A DNA stretch of 64,000 nucleotides from Halovenus marina (GTDB taxonomy: Archaea > Halobacteriota > Halobacteria > Halobacteriales > Haloarculaceae). The stretch spans positions 1,302,001 to 1,366,000 of the forward strand of contig NZ_JBLKNZ010000001.1 in assembly GCF_051414115.1 (NCBI RefSeq). The letters run 5' to 3'. Below, one piece after another: positions 8,650-17,400 of this stretch. Position 1 is the first letter of the stretch. Each line of letters opens with the position of its first letter. The notes beneath the pieces are model-generated. The model was not told where the DNA came from. It made no database searches and saw only the letters and a list, made by a program, of their open reading frames with translations. The translations under genes and the position numbers were made by a program.

Positions 8650-9306
8650 ATGCGAATCGCAGTATTCGGTGCAACTGGGCGGACGGGGCAACCGCTCGTC
8701 GAACAGGCGCTCGAACGCGGACACGAGGTGGTCTCCTTCGTTCGGGACCCGACTGGCCTCCCGCCGTCACTCCGGAGCGACGACCGAGTTATCGTGGTCC
8801 AGGGCGACGCCTACAGCGGTGAGGGCGTCGAACGCGCGATTGCGGGCGACAACGACCCTGTCGATGCCGTCGTCAGCGTGCTTGCACAGTCCTCCGACGG
8901 GCCGGACGACCTGCTGACAGCGGCGGGGCGGCACATGCTCGCGGCGATGGACGAACACGGCGTCGAGCGGTTCGTGACGCTGGTCGGTGCGGGCGTTCGC
9001 GAGGAGGATGAATCGGTGAGTCTCGGCGGGCGTGCCATGGGCGCGCTGTTGAAACTGCTGGCACGGTCGGTGCTCGAAGACGCCCGCGATCAGGTCGAAG
9101 CAGTCAGAGCCAGCGACACTCGCTGGACGGTCGTTCGCGGCCCGCGACTCACCGAGGACGAGCATACAGGGGAGTTCCGCCACGGGACTGACCTCTCGCT
9201 CGGCATGCGCGATACCGCCGCGCGGGCGAACGTTGCCGCGTTCATTCTGGACTGTCTCGAAGACGACCTGTACGTCCACGAGATGCCGAAGGTCACTGAC
9301 GCATGA
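8650..9306 (+). CDS. NAD(P)H-binding atypical SDR (NmrA/BVR-B like)
   Basis: A 218-aa Rossmann protein. The N-terminal FGATGRTGQPLVEQAL (residues 6-21) is the GxxGxxG NAD(P) site of atypical SDRs. DAVVSVLAQ near residue 75, RFVTLVGAGV near 110 and WTVVRGPRLTE near 160 match flavin-reductase/BVR-B-like reductases. It overlaps the next gene by ATGA, so it was translated together with the now broken NmrA-like gene. The divergent HxlR gene is its probable regulator. Many homologues act in redox or quinone stress; the substrate is not known here. Confidence 0.75.
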   Translation: MRIAVFGATGRTGQPLVEQALERGHEVVSFVRDPTGLPPSLRSDDRVIVVQGDAYSGEGVERAIAGDNDPVDAVVSVLAQSSDGPDDLLTAAGRHMLAAMDEHGVERFVTLVGAGVREEDESVSLGGRAMGALLKLLARSVLEDARDQVEAVRASDTRWTVVRGPRLTEDEHTGEFRHGTDLSLGMRDTAARANVAAFILDCLEDDLYVHEMPKVTDA

Positions 9307-9893
9307 CGGACCCGATACTCGTCACTGGGGCGACCGGAACTGTCGGTCGGCACGTGGTCGCTTCCCTGTCAGACCGTGACGCCGCCGTCAGAATCGGCGT
9401 TCGTGACCCCGACACTTCCCGGACGAGTTTGCGGACGCCGGGGACGTGGTCGAGTTCGACTTCACGAGGCCTGAAACGTGGGGCCGGGCGCGGACAGGCG
9501 TGGGTGGCGTCTTCCTCGTTCGCCCACCTGTCGTGGACAAATCCGATGTCGGTGCGTTCGCCGAAGCCGCGGATCGTGTCGGTGTCGGCCACATCGCGCA
9601 CCTCTCGACGCTCGGTGCAGCAAAGACCGTCCTCGTTCCCCACCACTGGATCGAACGGCGTATCCGGGCGACTGATACCCCGTACACGTTGCTGCGGGCG
9701 TCGTTTTTCATGCAAAACCTCCTCGAAGTGCATCGCCCAGATCTCGCCGAACACGACGAAATCTTCGTCCCGTCTGGGAGTGGAAAAACCAGTTTCCTAG
9801 ATGCGCGGGACATCGGCGAGGCAGCGGCAATTCCGCCGGAACATAGAGCATGTACAGCAAATCGACGATTGTTTTTCCTCGGTTCGGCAGGTG
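9303..9893 (+). pseudogene. NmrA-like NAD(P)-binding gene, frameshifted and truncated
   Basis: Translation from the ATG at 9303 gives a normal start, MTDPILVTGATGTVGRHVV, with a GxxGxxG site. Around 9410-9420 the frame is lost: the family sequence continues (EFADAGDVVEFDFTRPETWG...) in another frame, consistent with a 1-nt deletion. The second part carries family motifs up to SFLDARDIGEAA, then loses similarity near 9830-9890 without the usual C-terminal 80-100 residues. The cheF promoter begins at 9899. A sequencing error could explain the frameshift but not the missing C-terminus. Confidence 0.7.
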
Positions 9894-9898
9894 GGAGT

Positions 9899-9906
9899 TC
9901 TTATAT
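9899..9906 (+). promoter_or_regulatory. TATA-like box of the first cheF gene
   Basis: TCTTATATACG spans this position. Initiation about 25 bp downstream would place the transcript start near 9927-9930, leaving a leader of about 12-15 nt before the ATG at 9942. This supports the 9942 start over upstream in-frame codons. Confidence 0.55.
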
Positions 9907-9941
9907 ACGCTGGCACCAGTACAGTTCACCAACACGGCCCG

Positions 9942-10808
9942 ATGAGCGAACGCGAACAGAAACTGCTCGACGTCGCCGGGGACTACCTCTATGCGGTTCG
10001 GGACGGCGAGGTGCTCGATTCGCCCGCGTGGCACTCGTGTCGGATCGTACTGACGAACGAGCGTCTGGTTCTCTCCACGTCGGACAACAAGCAGGCAATC
10101 GCACACCCGAACATCTACGTCCCCGAGGGCGACGACGCCGTTCCAGCGGCGTTCGACACCGACGCTGCGACGCCACTCAAGATCGGGGACCACGTCATTC
10201 TCGTCGACGCCCAGCAGGTGGACGACTTCGAGTCGGAGTACTGCCGCGCTGCGCTGCACGACGAAGTGATTCTCGTTCGGTCCCGGGCGGTTGTCGGCGG
10301 CGTCGTGCAGGACGATGCAACGTGGTCGAAGGCGCGATTCCGTCTCGACGACGACCAGATTCATCTCGCCTTGCCCGAGGACCAGACAGTGGAGTTCGCA
10401 ATCGACAACGTCGGCACCGTCGAGACCGAATCCCAGCAGGTCATGGGCGACCGCCGTCAGGTCGTGAAGGTCGAACACACAGACGAGAGCGGCCACAGCG
10501 TCGAAACGCACTTCTCCGGCGTCGAGTGGCACTCGCGTGCGCTCGAATCCCTGCTCCAGAGCGTGATCGAGGACCGGCAGGACGACTACGAACTCTCAGA
10601 CGAGGAGAGTCAGGTGCTAATGGCGCTGTACTCGGGCGTCTCGCCGTTCGAGATGGCAGATTTCGTCGGCCTGCCCGTCGACGAAGTCGAGGAGATCTAT
10701 CAGAACCTCCTCGATGTGGGTGCGGTCGACAAAGTGCGTGAGCGGACGGAGGTGACGCTCAACGCACAGGGGCGCAACATGGCGAGCGAGGAGATGAACG
10801 AGCGATGA
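9942..10808 (+). CDS. cheF: CheF-type taxis protein (CheF-arch), first paralogue
   Basis: A 288-aa protein of the archaeal CheF family (PF04283, formerly DUF439), which in Halobacterium links the chemotaxis response regulator and Che proteins to the archaellum motor. The first 190 residues are a beta-rich domain with repeated lines such as CRIVLTNERLVLSTSDNK and RARAVVGGVVQ-like segments. The C-terminal 80 residues (QVLMALYSGVSPFEMADFVGL) form a helix-turn-helix-like domain. The start at 9942 is set by the promoter. A second copy follows after 96 bp. No che or arl (fla) genes lie in the window. Confidence 0.8.
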   Translation: MSEREQKLLDVAGDYLYAVRDGEVLDSPAWHSCRIVLTNERLVLSTSDNKQAIAHPNIYVPEGDDAVPAAFDTDAATPLKIGDHVILVDAQQVDDFESEYCRAALHDEVILVRSRAVVGGVVQDDATWSKARFRLDDDQIHLALPEDQTVEFAIDNVGTVETESQQVMGDRRQVVKVEHTDESGHSVETHFSGVEWHSRALESLLQSVIEDRQDDYELSDEESQVLMALYSGVSPFEMADFVGLPVDEVEEIYQNLLDVGAVDKVRERTEVTLNAQGRNMASEEMNER

Positions 10809-10904
10809 GAGCGACCTGCCGGACCCGAACACTGCCGACAGCGAACTGTCGATAGGGGCCGCTGTTTTTAATTGGGGGAGCCACTTACGATCAACACGAC
10901 TGCC

Positions 10905-11768
10905 ATGAGCGACTCCGAGCAGAAAATCGAGGACACGCAGGGGCAGTATCTGCGGGCCGTGAAAAACGGGCAGGAACTGAAGGACGCGGAGTGGCAGCAG
11001 TGTCGCGTCATTCTCACGACCGAGCGAATCGCGTTGATCACCGACGAGAAACTTGTCGTGCCCCTCGCCGACATCGACCAGATGGGCGACCGGTACGACG
11101 TCAACGACAACGCTGCTGGGATGGGGTCGTACTCGACGCTCTCGGTCGGCGACGACGTGTTGCTCGTGACGACCGCCGACCACGAGACGTTTCGGACGAA
11201 CTTCTACCGGGCAATTCTCGACCGGGCAGTCATCTACGTGCGCCATCCCGCAGTGCTCGGGGGAGTCGTTCAGGGGACCGAGTGGCAGCGCGGCCGACTC
11301 AAGGTGACGACCGAATCGGTTCGACTCTCGCTCGAAGACGGACAGCAGTTCACCATCGACAGAGACGACATCGGTGAGTTCGAGCAGGACGAACAGGTGG
11401 TCGCTGGCGAGGAGCGAAGCGTTCTCGAAGTCGAACACACCGACGACGAGGGTCGCAGCGTTGAGACGTATCTCTCCGGTCGGGAACACCACATCTCGGT
11501 GCTCGCGCGCTTGCTGGAGGAGGGCGCCCGACAGAACCAGGCCGACCTGGACCTCAGCGCGACCGAGCGACGTGTCGTGATGGCGCTGTACTCGGGCGTC
11601 TCACCGTTTGCCATCTCGGAGTTCGTCGGCATCGATGTCGAGCGCGTCGAGGAAATCTACGACCGACTGATCGAACTCGACGTCGTCGAAGTCGTTCGCG
11701 AGCGCAAAGACGTGGGACTGACCGCGCAGGGCCGGAAGGTCGCTGGCGAGGCGATGGGCGAGCAGTAA
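10905..11768 (+). CDS. cheF: CheF-type taxis protein (CheF-arch), second paralogue
   Basis: A 287-aa protein with the same architecture as its upstream neighbour. The two share the near-identical segment VMALYSGVSPF and the GGVVQ...W core, so the pair arose by duplication. The N-terminal half (CRVILTTERIALITDEKLVVPLADI) is the beta domain and the C-terminal half the helix-turn-helix-like part ending VGLTAQGRKVAGEAMG. A TATA-like GTTTTTAAT at 10863-10871 lies about 37 bp before the ATG, so it probably has its own promoter. Halobacterium also carries two CheF paralogues; division of labour between them is not known from sequence. Confidence 0.8.
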   Translation: MSDSEQKIEDTQGQYLRAVKNGQELKDAEWQQCRVILTTERIALITDEKLVVPLADIDQMGDRYDVNDNAAGMGSYSTLSVGDDVLLVTTADHETFRTNFYRAILDRAVIYVRHPAVLGGVVQGTEWQRGRLKVTTESVRLSLEDGQQFTIDRDDIGEFEQDEQVVAGEERSVLEVEHTDDEGRSVETYLSGREHHISVLARLLEEGARQNQADLDLSATERRVVMALYSGVSPFAISEFVGIDVERVEEIYDRLIELDVVEVVRERKDVGLTAQGRKVAGEAMGEQ

Positions 11769-11821
11769 TCCCTCGCGTGCGTCGGGCGGTTTACAGCCGA
11801 GCCTCGAAACAGGCCCGGAAG

Positions 11822-11828
11822 ACATATA
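11822..11828 (+). promoter_or_regulatory. TATA-like box of threonine synthase gene
   Basis: ACATATAT is centred about 30 bp before the GTG at 11856. This spacing predicts a leaderless or nearly leaderless transcript and supports the GTG start. Confidence 0.5.
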
Positions 11829-11855
11829 TCCGCTCCCCGGTCGCTTGTATGTGAC

Positions 11856-13085
11856 GTGACTTCGGATATCGGACTGTCCTGTCCGCGCTGTGGTCGGCGG
11901 GTCCAGCCCGGAACGGCGGTGCGCTGTTTCGACCATGAGACGCCCGTCACGCTGGAGTTGGACTTCGATATCGATCAGATTCGTGAGCGGTTCGACCCGG
12001 CCGAGCGCGGCCGTCGGGACATCTGGCGATACCGCGACCTGTTCCCGGTTTCGGGAAAGACGCCGGTGACGCTCGGTGAGGGGTGGACGGATCTCGTCGA
12101 TGCGGACAAACTCGGCGGTCGTCTGGACGTCGATCTCTCACTCAAACTGGAGGGGGCAAATCCGACTGGGTCGGCAAAGGACCGGGGAAGCAGCGTGCTC
12201 GTCACGCACGCCAGAGAGCAGGGATACGACGGCGTGGCCTGTGCGTCCACGGGGAACGCGGCGGCGTCGGTGTCGGCCTACGCTGCCCGCGGCGGACGAG
12301 ACTGCACGATTTTCGTCCCCGGCAGCCTGCCACGCGCCAAGGGAGTGCAATCGCGCATCTACGGCGCAGAGGTGGTCACCGTCGACGGCGAGTACGAACA
12401 GGCCCACGAGGTCTGTCAAACGCGCGTGCAACAGCAGGGGTGGCTCGACAGGAGTGCAGGCTCGACACCGCACGTCCCGGGGGGCGAGCGAACGCTCGGG
12501 TACGAACTCGCAGAGCAGACCAGCCGTGTCCCGGACTGGGTCGTCGTCCCCATCGGCAACGGCGGAACGCTCGCCGGTGCATTCGAGGGCTGGCGAACCT
12601 TCGAACGGCTGGGACTGGTCGATCAGACCCCGCGATTTCTGGGCGTGCAATCGAGAAGCGCGTGTCCGATTCACGAGTCGCTGACCGAGGACACCGAGCG
12701 ACAGAGGGACGGCGACAGCACCGCGTCAGGAGCCGCTTCCGCCAGCGGCGAAGTAACCGACACCTGCGCCGACAGCATCGACGTCAGCACGCCCCAGCGA
12801 ACGGCAGCGGTCCGTGCGGCACTCACGGAGAGCAACGGAGCGACCGTCGCAGTCGATGACGAGGCGATACGGACGTGGATGCACGAACTCGGATCAGCGG
12901 AGGGGGTCTTTGCGGAACCGGCGAGTGCAGCGACGCTAGCAGGACTTGCGCTCGCCCGCGAGCGCGGGCTGGTCGCGCCGGGATCGAACGTCATCGCGGT
13001 CATCACCGGAAGCGGGCTGAAAGACATCGAAACGGCAAACACCGCAATTCACAGCGAACCGAATAGCTCGACCGGAGCCGAGTAA
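11856..13085 (+). CDS. thrC: Threonine synthase
   Basis: A 409-aa PLP enzyme that would convert O-phosphohomoserine to threonine. It begins with a zinc-ribbon-like CPRCGRRVQPGTAVRCFDH. The PLP lysine lies in LEGANPTGSAKDRG (about residues 90-103), followed by ASTGNAAASVSAYAARGG and the phosphate loop IGNGGTLAG. The C-terminal ATLAGLALARERG and VITGSGLKD complete the fold. An acidic, low-complexity insertion near residue 290 is typical of halophiles. The GTG start fits the promoter position. It converges on the DUF457-like gene with only 5 bp between stops. Confidence 0.88.
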   Translation: MTSDIGLSCPRCGRRVQPGTAVRCFDHETPVTLELDFDIDQIRERFDPAERGRRDIWRYRDLFPVSGKTPVTLGEGWTDLVDADKLGGRLDVDLSLKLEGANPTGSAKDRGSSVLVTHAREQGYDGVACASTGNAAASVSAYAARGGRDCTIFVPGSLPRAKGVQSRIYGAEVVTVDGEYEQAHEVCQTRVQQQGWLDRSAGSTPHVPGGERTLGYELAEQTSRVPDWVVVPIGNGGTLAGAFEGWRTFERLGLVDQTPRFLGVQSRSACPIHESLTEDTERQRDGDSTASGAASASGEVTDTCADSIDVSTPQRTAAVRAALTESNGATVAVDDEAIRTWMHELGSAEGVFAEPASAATLAGLALARERGLVAPGSNVIAVITGSGLKDIETANTAIHSEPNSSTGAE

Positions 13086-13090
13086 CCAGT

Positions 13091-13744
13091 TCACTCCTCG
13101 TCGGCGAGCGACGGTGAGAGTCGGAACCGAGCGAGCGTGACGATGGAGCCACAGACGACGACGAGCAGCTCCCAGGCCGCACCGATGACGGGGAAGATTC
13201 GTTCGGGGTCGCCGCCGTCCTCCGCGGGGGCCGGGTTGACGCCGGTGTTCTGGACAACCTCGTCGGTCGAACCGACGGGTTCGGGGGCTGGCACAGCGCC
13301 GCTGTCAGACTCGAAAAACGTCTGGACGATTCCGCGCTGGTTCGACAGTTCGATCTTGCCATCGAGCGCGTAGAACTGGTCGTGCAGGGGCCAGAGGAGA
13401 TTCGCCGACCCGTCGGTCATGTCGAACAGAATCGCGACGACGGCGTAGCACAGCAGACTCACCCACGCGACGCGCAGCCCCCAGTATCCCCAGCGGTCGA
13501 GGACAAACGACCGCTCGCGAATTCGCAGGTCGACCCACAGAAGCACACCAAGCCCGACCGGTATCACGAGCGTGTGAAGCGCGGCCCGGTGGGCGGGGTC
13601 CCAGACCAGCGCGATAAACGAATCCAGATCCGCAAACGCCGTCACGGCGAACACGACGAGCAGCGCCTTCCAGCCGTAGGCAGTTCCGAGCAACGCGGCA
13701 GCCACCATCCCCGCAAGGGCGAGATGGACGAGTGTCGATGGCAT
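13091..13744 (-). CDS. DUF457-like membrane-bound metal-dependent hydrolase family protein
   Basis: A 217-aa membrane protein with hydrophobic segments near residues 5-25, 30-50, 62-75, 90-115 and 185-205. MPSTLVHLALAGM, the acidic FADLDSF and HRAALHTLVIP match the YdjM/DUF457 family, whose His and Asp residues are thought to bind metal. An Asp/Pro-rich loop separates the last two segments. The start at 13744 was chosen over 13759 because it begins directly with the conserved segment. A second, diverged member lies at 17401-17922. No substrate is known for the family in archaea. Confidence 0.65.
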   Translation of the reverse strand: MPSTLVHLALAGMVAAALLGTAYGWKALLVVFAVTAFADLDSFIALVWDPAHRAALHTLVIPVGLGVLLWVDLRIRERSFVLDRWGYWGLRVAWVSLLCYAVVAILFDMTDGSANLLWPLHDQFYALDGKIELSNQRGIVQTFFESDSGAVPAPEPVGSTDEVVQNTGVNPAPAEDGGDPERIFPVIGAAWELLVVVCGSIVTLARFRLSPSLADEE

Positions 13745-14006
13745 GCGTGGAGATGGCATGGGATCGAGATGAGTCTTGTGCCGGTCGGTGGCCAGTCCTC
13801 ACAAGGAGATGCGACGATCTGAACGCCGCCAGTACTATCAAATAAACTGAACGAAGTCAGGGATTCAAACGGAGGGTACTGGAACAGGCCACAGAGGGAC
13901 GCGATAGATTTATACTGAAACCGGACAGAAATCCACATGGGTAGCGGTGAGGGGTGTACGATGAACCGAACAGACAGAGATACACACAAACAGGGGATGG
14001 GGAAGG

Positions 14007-14552
14007 ATGACAAGCCAGAGTGAGACGCACAAGCAACGGGGGACCGGACAGCAGTTCAGACCTGGCAAGCAGGTGCTCGTGTCGGTGAACTCGATGCAGT
14101 CGCCGCTCGAACGGTGTTCACCGACCACAGCCGGGCGGGTTCTGCTCATCTCCTCGGCGTCCCCGGTACGGGTACAGCGTCGCATCGAGAACCGGGGAAT
14201 CGCTATCGAGGACGTGGGGTTGATCCCGCTTTCTGAGTCAGAGTACGCATACGACGGCCCGCTGTGTCACACAGATCCGGTGTCGCCGGGGGACCTGACC
14301 GGACTCAGCATCGAGTTCGTCAAGGCGCTCGATTCGTTGCTGTCCGGCGACTGGGTCGTGTTCGACGACCTGGCCACGCTCACGATGTACGTCGACGATC
14401 AGGACATCGTGCGGTTGGTCACGCATCTCTCACGACAGACGAGTGAACGTGACGTGACTGGTCTCTACGGCGTGACGCGCTCGGCGATAGGGGAGAACCT
14501 CTATCGGGTACTCGGACAGTCAGTCGACAGGACGGTCGATCTACAACAGTAG
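14007..14552 (+). CDS. Haloarchaeal RecA-like (DUF7504-type) protein without a Walker A lysine
   Basis: A 181-aa protein. The line RPGKQVLVSVNSMQSPLERC aligns by eye with the phosphate-loop strand and loop of the RecA-like protein at 33226-33855 (GQNVLVAGPPLIGKRR), but the GK residues are gone. Later SGDWVVFDDLATLTMYVDDQD and RLVTHLSRQTSERDVTGLYG keep the Walker B-like strand and following helices. It is therefore probably an ATP-independent relative with a regulatory or scaffolding role. It stands alone, with a separate gene downstream on the same strand. The family assignment is moderate. Confidence 0.5.
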   Translation: MTSQSETHKQRGTGQQFRPGKQVLVSVNSMQSPLERCSPTTAGRVLLISSASPVRVQRRIENRGIAIEDVGLIPLSESEYAYDGPLCHTDPVSPGDLTGLSIEFVKALDSLLSGDWVVFDDLATLTMYVDDQDIVRLVTHLSRQTSERDVTGLYGVTRSAIGENLYRVLGQSVDRTVDLQQ

Positions 14553-14644
14553 CTATTGAGAGATATCGAGCGATACATTCGGCTCATAGTAGCGCTCATT
14601 AGCCGTCCACCAGTGGATCAGAGTTGAGCTGGTCGTGTTACCAA

Positions 14645-15412
14645 ATGAGAACGATACGATATCCACACATCGAACAGGCAACAGCGGTCGTCGAGACCGA
14701 ACGGACGTACATACAGCGGGAGATCGAGGCGTTCGACCGATTTCTGGTTCGACTTGCCGATGTCCCCTCGGAAGTACACGCGGCCGCGAATGCACAGACA
14801 CAGACGACAGTCGTGCGGTCGGTTTCACCGTCAGTGGGGCGCGGTGCTGGACGGCTGGAGGCGTTGACGACGGCCTACCGCGAGACAGTCATGGCGGTTC
14901 CACACTACGAGGACGAGTACGGCGATTCACTCGCAGAGAGCCTCACCGCGGAGTTCGGTTCGACGCTCGCATTTCAACTCATCCGCGGCGAGGCGCTGAC
15001 CGGACGGACCCGCGAGGCGGTACTCGATGCTGCACGCGGGTCTCGGGACCGGCGTCATCGCTTACTCCAGATTCTCGACGCCGAAGCGGAATCACTCGAG
15101 GATGCGAGCGAGGAACTCAGATCCATCGAACAGGAGTATCTCTCACTGAAAGACCGGATCGACGCGGAGACCCAGTCGTCGACGCTCAGTGCGATCGATA
15201 GCCAACTCGAACCGCTGGAACAGCAGTGTCTGGACATCGTCGAGCATCGCCAGCAACGCGTCCGAGAGGAGTCTGTCGCGTTCCGAACCGACGAGAACAT
15301 CACGATTCTGGAATTTCTGTACGAGGATATACGGCCCGCGACACCCGTCGCTCGGACTGCCGGGGACGTGCTCGAACGGATCCGAGAGACACGCAAGCGC
15401 TGTCTCAGATAA
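14645..15412 (+). CDS. Haloarchaeal coiled-coil protein (DUF7260-type)
   Basis: A 255-aa soluble, strongly helical and acidic protein. Residues 10-40 (ATAVVETERTYIQREIEAFDRF) and 150-215 (EEELRSIEQEYLSLKDRID to EQQCLDIVEHRQQRVREE) have the heptad pattern of coiled coils. The layout matches haloarchaeal DUF7260-like proteins of unknown function. The start MRTIRYPHIEQA at 14645 was chosen over an in-frame codon 21 bp upstream. It lies between two other genes of unknown or structural role on the same strand. No function is proposed. Confidence 0.55.
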   Translation: MRTIRYPHIEQATAVVETERTYIQREIEAFDRFLVRLADVPSEVHAAANAQTQTTVVRSVSPSVGRGAGRLEALTTAYRETVMAVPHYEDEYGDSLAESLTAEFGSTLAFQLIRGEALTGRTREAVLDAARGSRDRRHRLLQILDAEAESLEDASEELRSIEQEYLSLKDRIDAETQSSTLSAIDSQLEPLEQQCLDIVEHRQQRVREESVAFRTDENITILEFLYEDIRPATPVARTAGDVLERIRETRKRCLR

Positions 15413-15469
15413 CCAGCGCAATCGTCGCCCCTGAAAACAGTTAAGGGACTACCACGACTGGTGACGTGT

Positions 15470-15775
15470 ATGGACCACGAGTCAGTCCCACAGGAGATCA
15501 CGGCGCTCGTCGGGAGAGAAGTGTACACGAAAAACGGCGTTCTCGTCGGTGAGATCGAAGATCTGCGACTCGATCTGGAGGCGGAGGAGGTCAATGGGTT
15601 AGCGCTGCACCAGCTCAACCGCGAACTGTTCGGCCCAGAGACCGCCTCGTCGCGCGGCGTCATCGTTCCGTATCGGTGGGTTCAGGCCGTGGGGGATGTC
15701 GTCATCGTCAACGACATCGTCGAACGCATCCAGCAGGCAAAGGACAGCGAGACTGACGACGAAGTAGCCGCCTAG
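15470..15775 (+). CDS. PRC-barrel domain protein (CdpB-like)
   Basis: A 101-aa protein consisting of one PRC-barrel: ITALVGREVYTKNGVLVGEIEDLRLDLE, then GVIVPYRWVQAVGDVVIVND. Small stand-alone haloarchaeal PRC-barrel proteins include CdpB1 and CdpB2, partners of SepF in cell division; this protein has the right size and domain content, but I cannot tell which paralogue it is. Its TAG stop overlaps the TAG stop of the convergent DHH gene (15772-15775), leaving no terminator space. The start at 15470 is an ATG three codons inside a GTG at 15461. Confidence 0.7.
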   Translation: MDHESVPQEITALVGREVYTKNGVLVGEIEDLRLDLEAEEVNGLALHQLNRELFGPETASSRGVIVPYRWVQAVGDVVIVNDIVERIQQAKDSETDDEVAA

Positions 15776-17229
15776 CTCCCGTTCGTTCCATCTGAGCTTT
15801 CGACGCCCATCGCCTCGAACAACCGCTTTTTCACCGCCTCCTCGGTGAGTTCGAGCAGCGTGTCCCGGTTGTCTTCGCTGACTTCGATCCCCGTAAAGAT
15901 CCCGAGCGGTATCTCGACGCTCGCGTCCGTCGAGTGCCCCGCTGAGGAGCCGATGTCGCCGAACGCTTCTTCGAGAACGCGACCGATGTCCATGCGGATG
16001 TCTTTCGAGCGGGCCGCGAGATAGATCGTGTCGTCCGCAATCGCAAAGACGGCACTCGTGGTGATCCCCTCCAGATTGAGAAGGTGCTGGGCGGCCTGCG
16101 AGAGCGCGTCGCGGTCGCGGATGAACCCGGCGTTCGAGACGAGGTGTGAGCCCTCGACTTCGCGGTTCTGGATCGCATCGGCGAGTACGTCGAGGGTCTC
16201 GGCGGACATCGACGGCGACTCGACCTGTTCGAGCGTGTCGTGGTCAGCGAAGGGATACAGATAGGCCGCGGCAGTCAAGTCAGCAGGCGTGGTGTCTCGC
16301 TTGAAATCGAGCGTCTCAGCCCGAATGCCGTACAAAAGCGCCGTCGCGACCTCCTGTTCGAGTGTGAGGTCGAGTTCCTGAATGTACTTGGTGAGAATGG
16401 TCGACGTAGCCGAGACGTTGGGTCGGATGTCGGAGAACTCGGCGTCGTGTTCGTGGTCGTACTCGTAGTGGTCGATGATGATATCGGTGCCCTCGGGCCA
16501 CTCGGGTTCGCCACCCTTCGCGTGGTCGACGAGCGCGACCGTGCTGTACTGGTCCAGATCGACCTCCTTGGCGGAGACGAGTTCGATGCCGAGCAGATTG
16601 ACGAAGGCGCGGTTCTCCTGGTGCCCAATATCGCCCTCGTAGATAATGTCCGCGTCGATATCTCGGCTTCGGGCGATGGTCTGGAGTGCGGCGGCGCTCG
16701 CAATCGAGTCGGGGTCGGGGCTCTGGTGGATCCGGATGGCCATCGCCATCTCGGTGCCGTCGATGAGGTCGACGAGTTGCCGGGCCTTGTACTCCAGTTC
16801 GCCGGTTTCGAGCGCGCGCATCGCCGAGTCTGCGATGACGGCAGAGGGGTTGATGACGACATCTGCGCCTGCTTCAGAGAGTTCGTCTGCCGAGACTGGG
16901 TCGGATGCGCGTGCGACGATGTACTGGTTCGTCCCCCGGTCGCGGATGTGTCTGACAACGTCCGCGTTCGCGTCCGTATCCGACGAGAGGATCAACACGA
17001 CATCGCGGTCGTCGATGGCGTCGACGACGGACCTGTCGCGGATGTCGGCCTGCTGTGCGTTCAGATCCTGGTCGCGAAGCGCCTCGACGCGCCCCTCGTC
17101 GCGGTCGATTATCAACACGTCGTTGCCCTCGGCGACCAGTTCCTCCGCGACAGCGTGGCCAACACTCCCGCACCCGAGAATCGCATACGTCGACATCGAC
17201 GACATCGTGATGCCAGTACCGGTACTCAT
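15772..17229 (-). CDS. TrkA-N and DHH/DHHA1 domain phosphoesterase
   Basis: A 485-aa protein. Residues 15-140 form a TrkA-N Rossmann domain (AILGCGSVGHAVAEELV, then LIIDRDEGRVEALRDQDLN) that would bind NAD. The central part is a DHH domain with HQSPDPDSIASA, VALVDHAKGG and IIIDHYEYDHEHDAEF. The C-terminal DHHA1 part includes RDRDALSQAAQHLLNLEG and GSSAGHSTDASVEIPLG. Such fusions are predicted nucleotide phosphodiesterases. A TATA-like TTATA at 17259-17263 lies about 30 bp before the ATG at 17229, which decided the start among several in-frame Mets. Confidence 0.8.
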   Translation of the reverse strand: MSTGTGITMSSMSTYAILGCGSVGHAVAEELVAEGNDVLIIDRDEGRVEALRDQDLNAQQADIRDRSVVDAIDDRDVVLILSSDTDANADVVRHIRDRGTNQYIVARASDPVSADELSEAGADVVINPSAVIADSAMRALETGELEYKARQLVDLIDGTEMAMAIRIHQSPDPDSIASAAALQTIARSRDIDADIIYEGDIGHQENRAFVNLLGIELVSAKEVDLDQYSTVALVDHAKGGEPEWPEGTDIIIDHYEYDHEHDAEFSDIRPNVSATSTILTKYIQELDLTLEQEVATALLYGIRAETLDFKRDTTPADLTAAAYLYPFADHDTLEQVESPSMSAETLDVLADAIQNREVEGSHLVSNAGFIRDRDALSQAAQHLLNLEGITTSAVFAIADDTIYLAARSKDIRMDIGRVLEEAFGDIGSSAGHSTDASVEIPLGIFTGIEVSEDNRDTLLELTEEAVKKRLFEAMGVESSDGTNGS

Positions 17230-17317
17230 CAGTATCACACCAGTTTGTCCGGAGACCCTTATAACGCACAGATCCTTTGCAGTAGATGGGAGTCCCTTCT
17301 GCTCGCGGAATTGACTG

Positions 17318-17397
17318 ATACTGTCGGCTGTCCCATCTCGAAACTACTTCGCCACCCCCGGTGGCGAATATTTGCACGCACTTACAGCCGACAGTAT
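17318..17397 (-). repeat. 80-bp inverted-repeat element, copy 1, at the 3' end of a gene
   Basis: The ends ATACTGTCGGCTGT (17318-17331) and ACAGCCGACAGTAT (17384-17397) are perfect 14-bp inverted repeats. Inside lies a second hairpin, TTCGCCACC (17348-17356) and GGTGGCGAA (17360-17368), with a 3-nt loop. No protein is encoded. Clear target-site duplications are not visible. The element ends 3 bp before the stop codon (minus strand) of the DUF457-like gene, so it would be transcribed at that gene's 3' end. It could be a MITE, a REP-like element or a portable terminator. Confidence 0.85.
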
Positions 17398-17400
17398 GAC

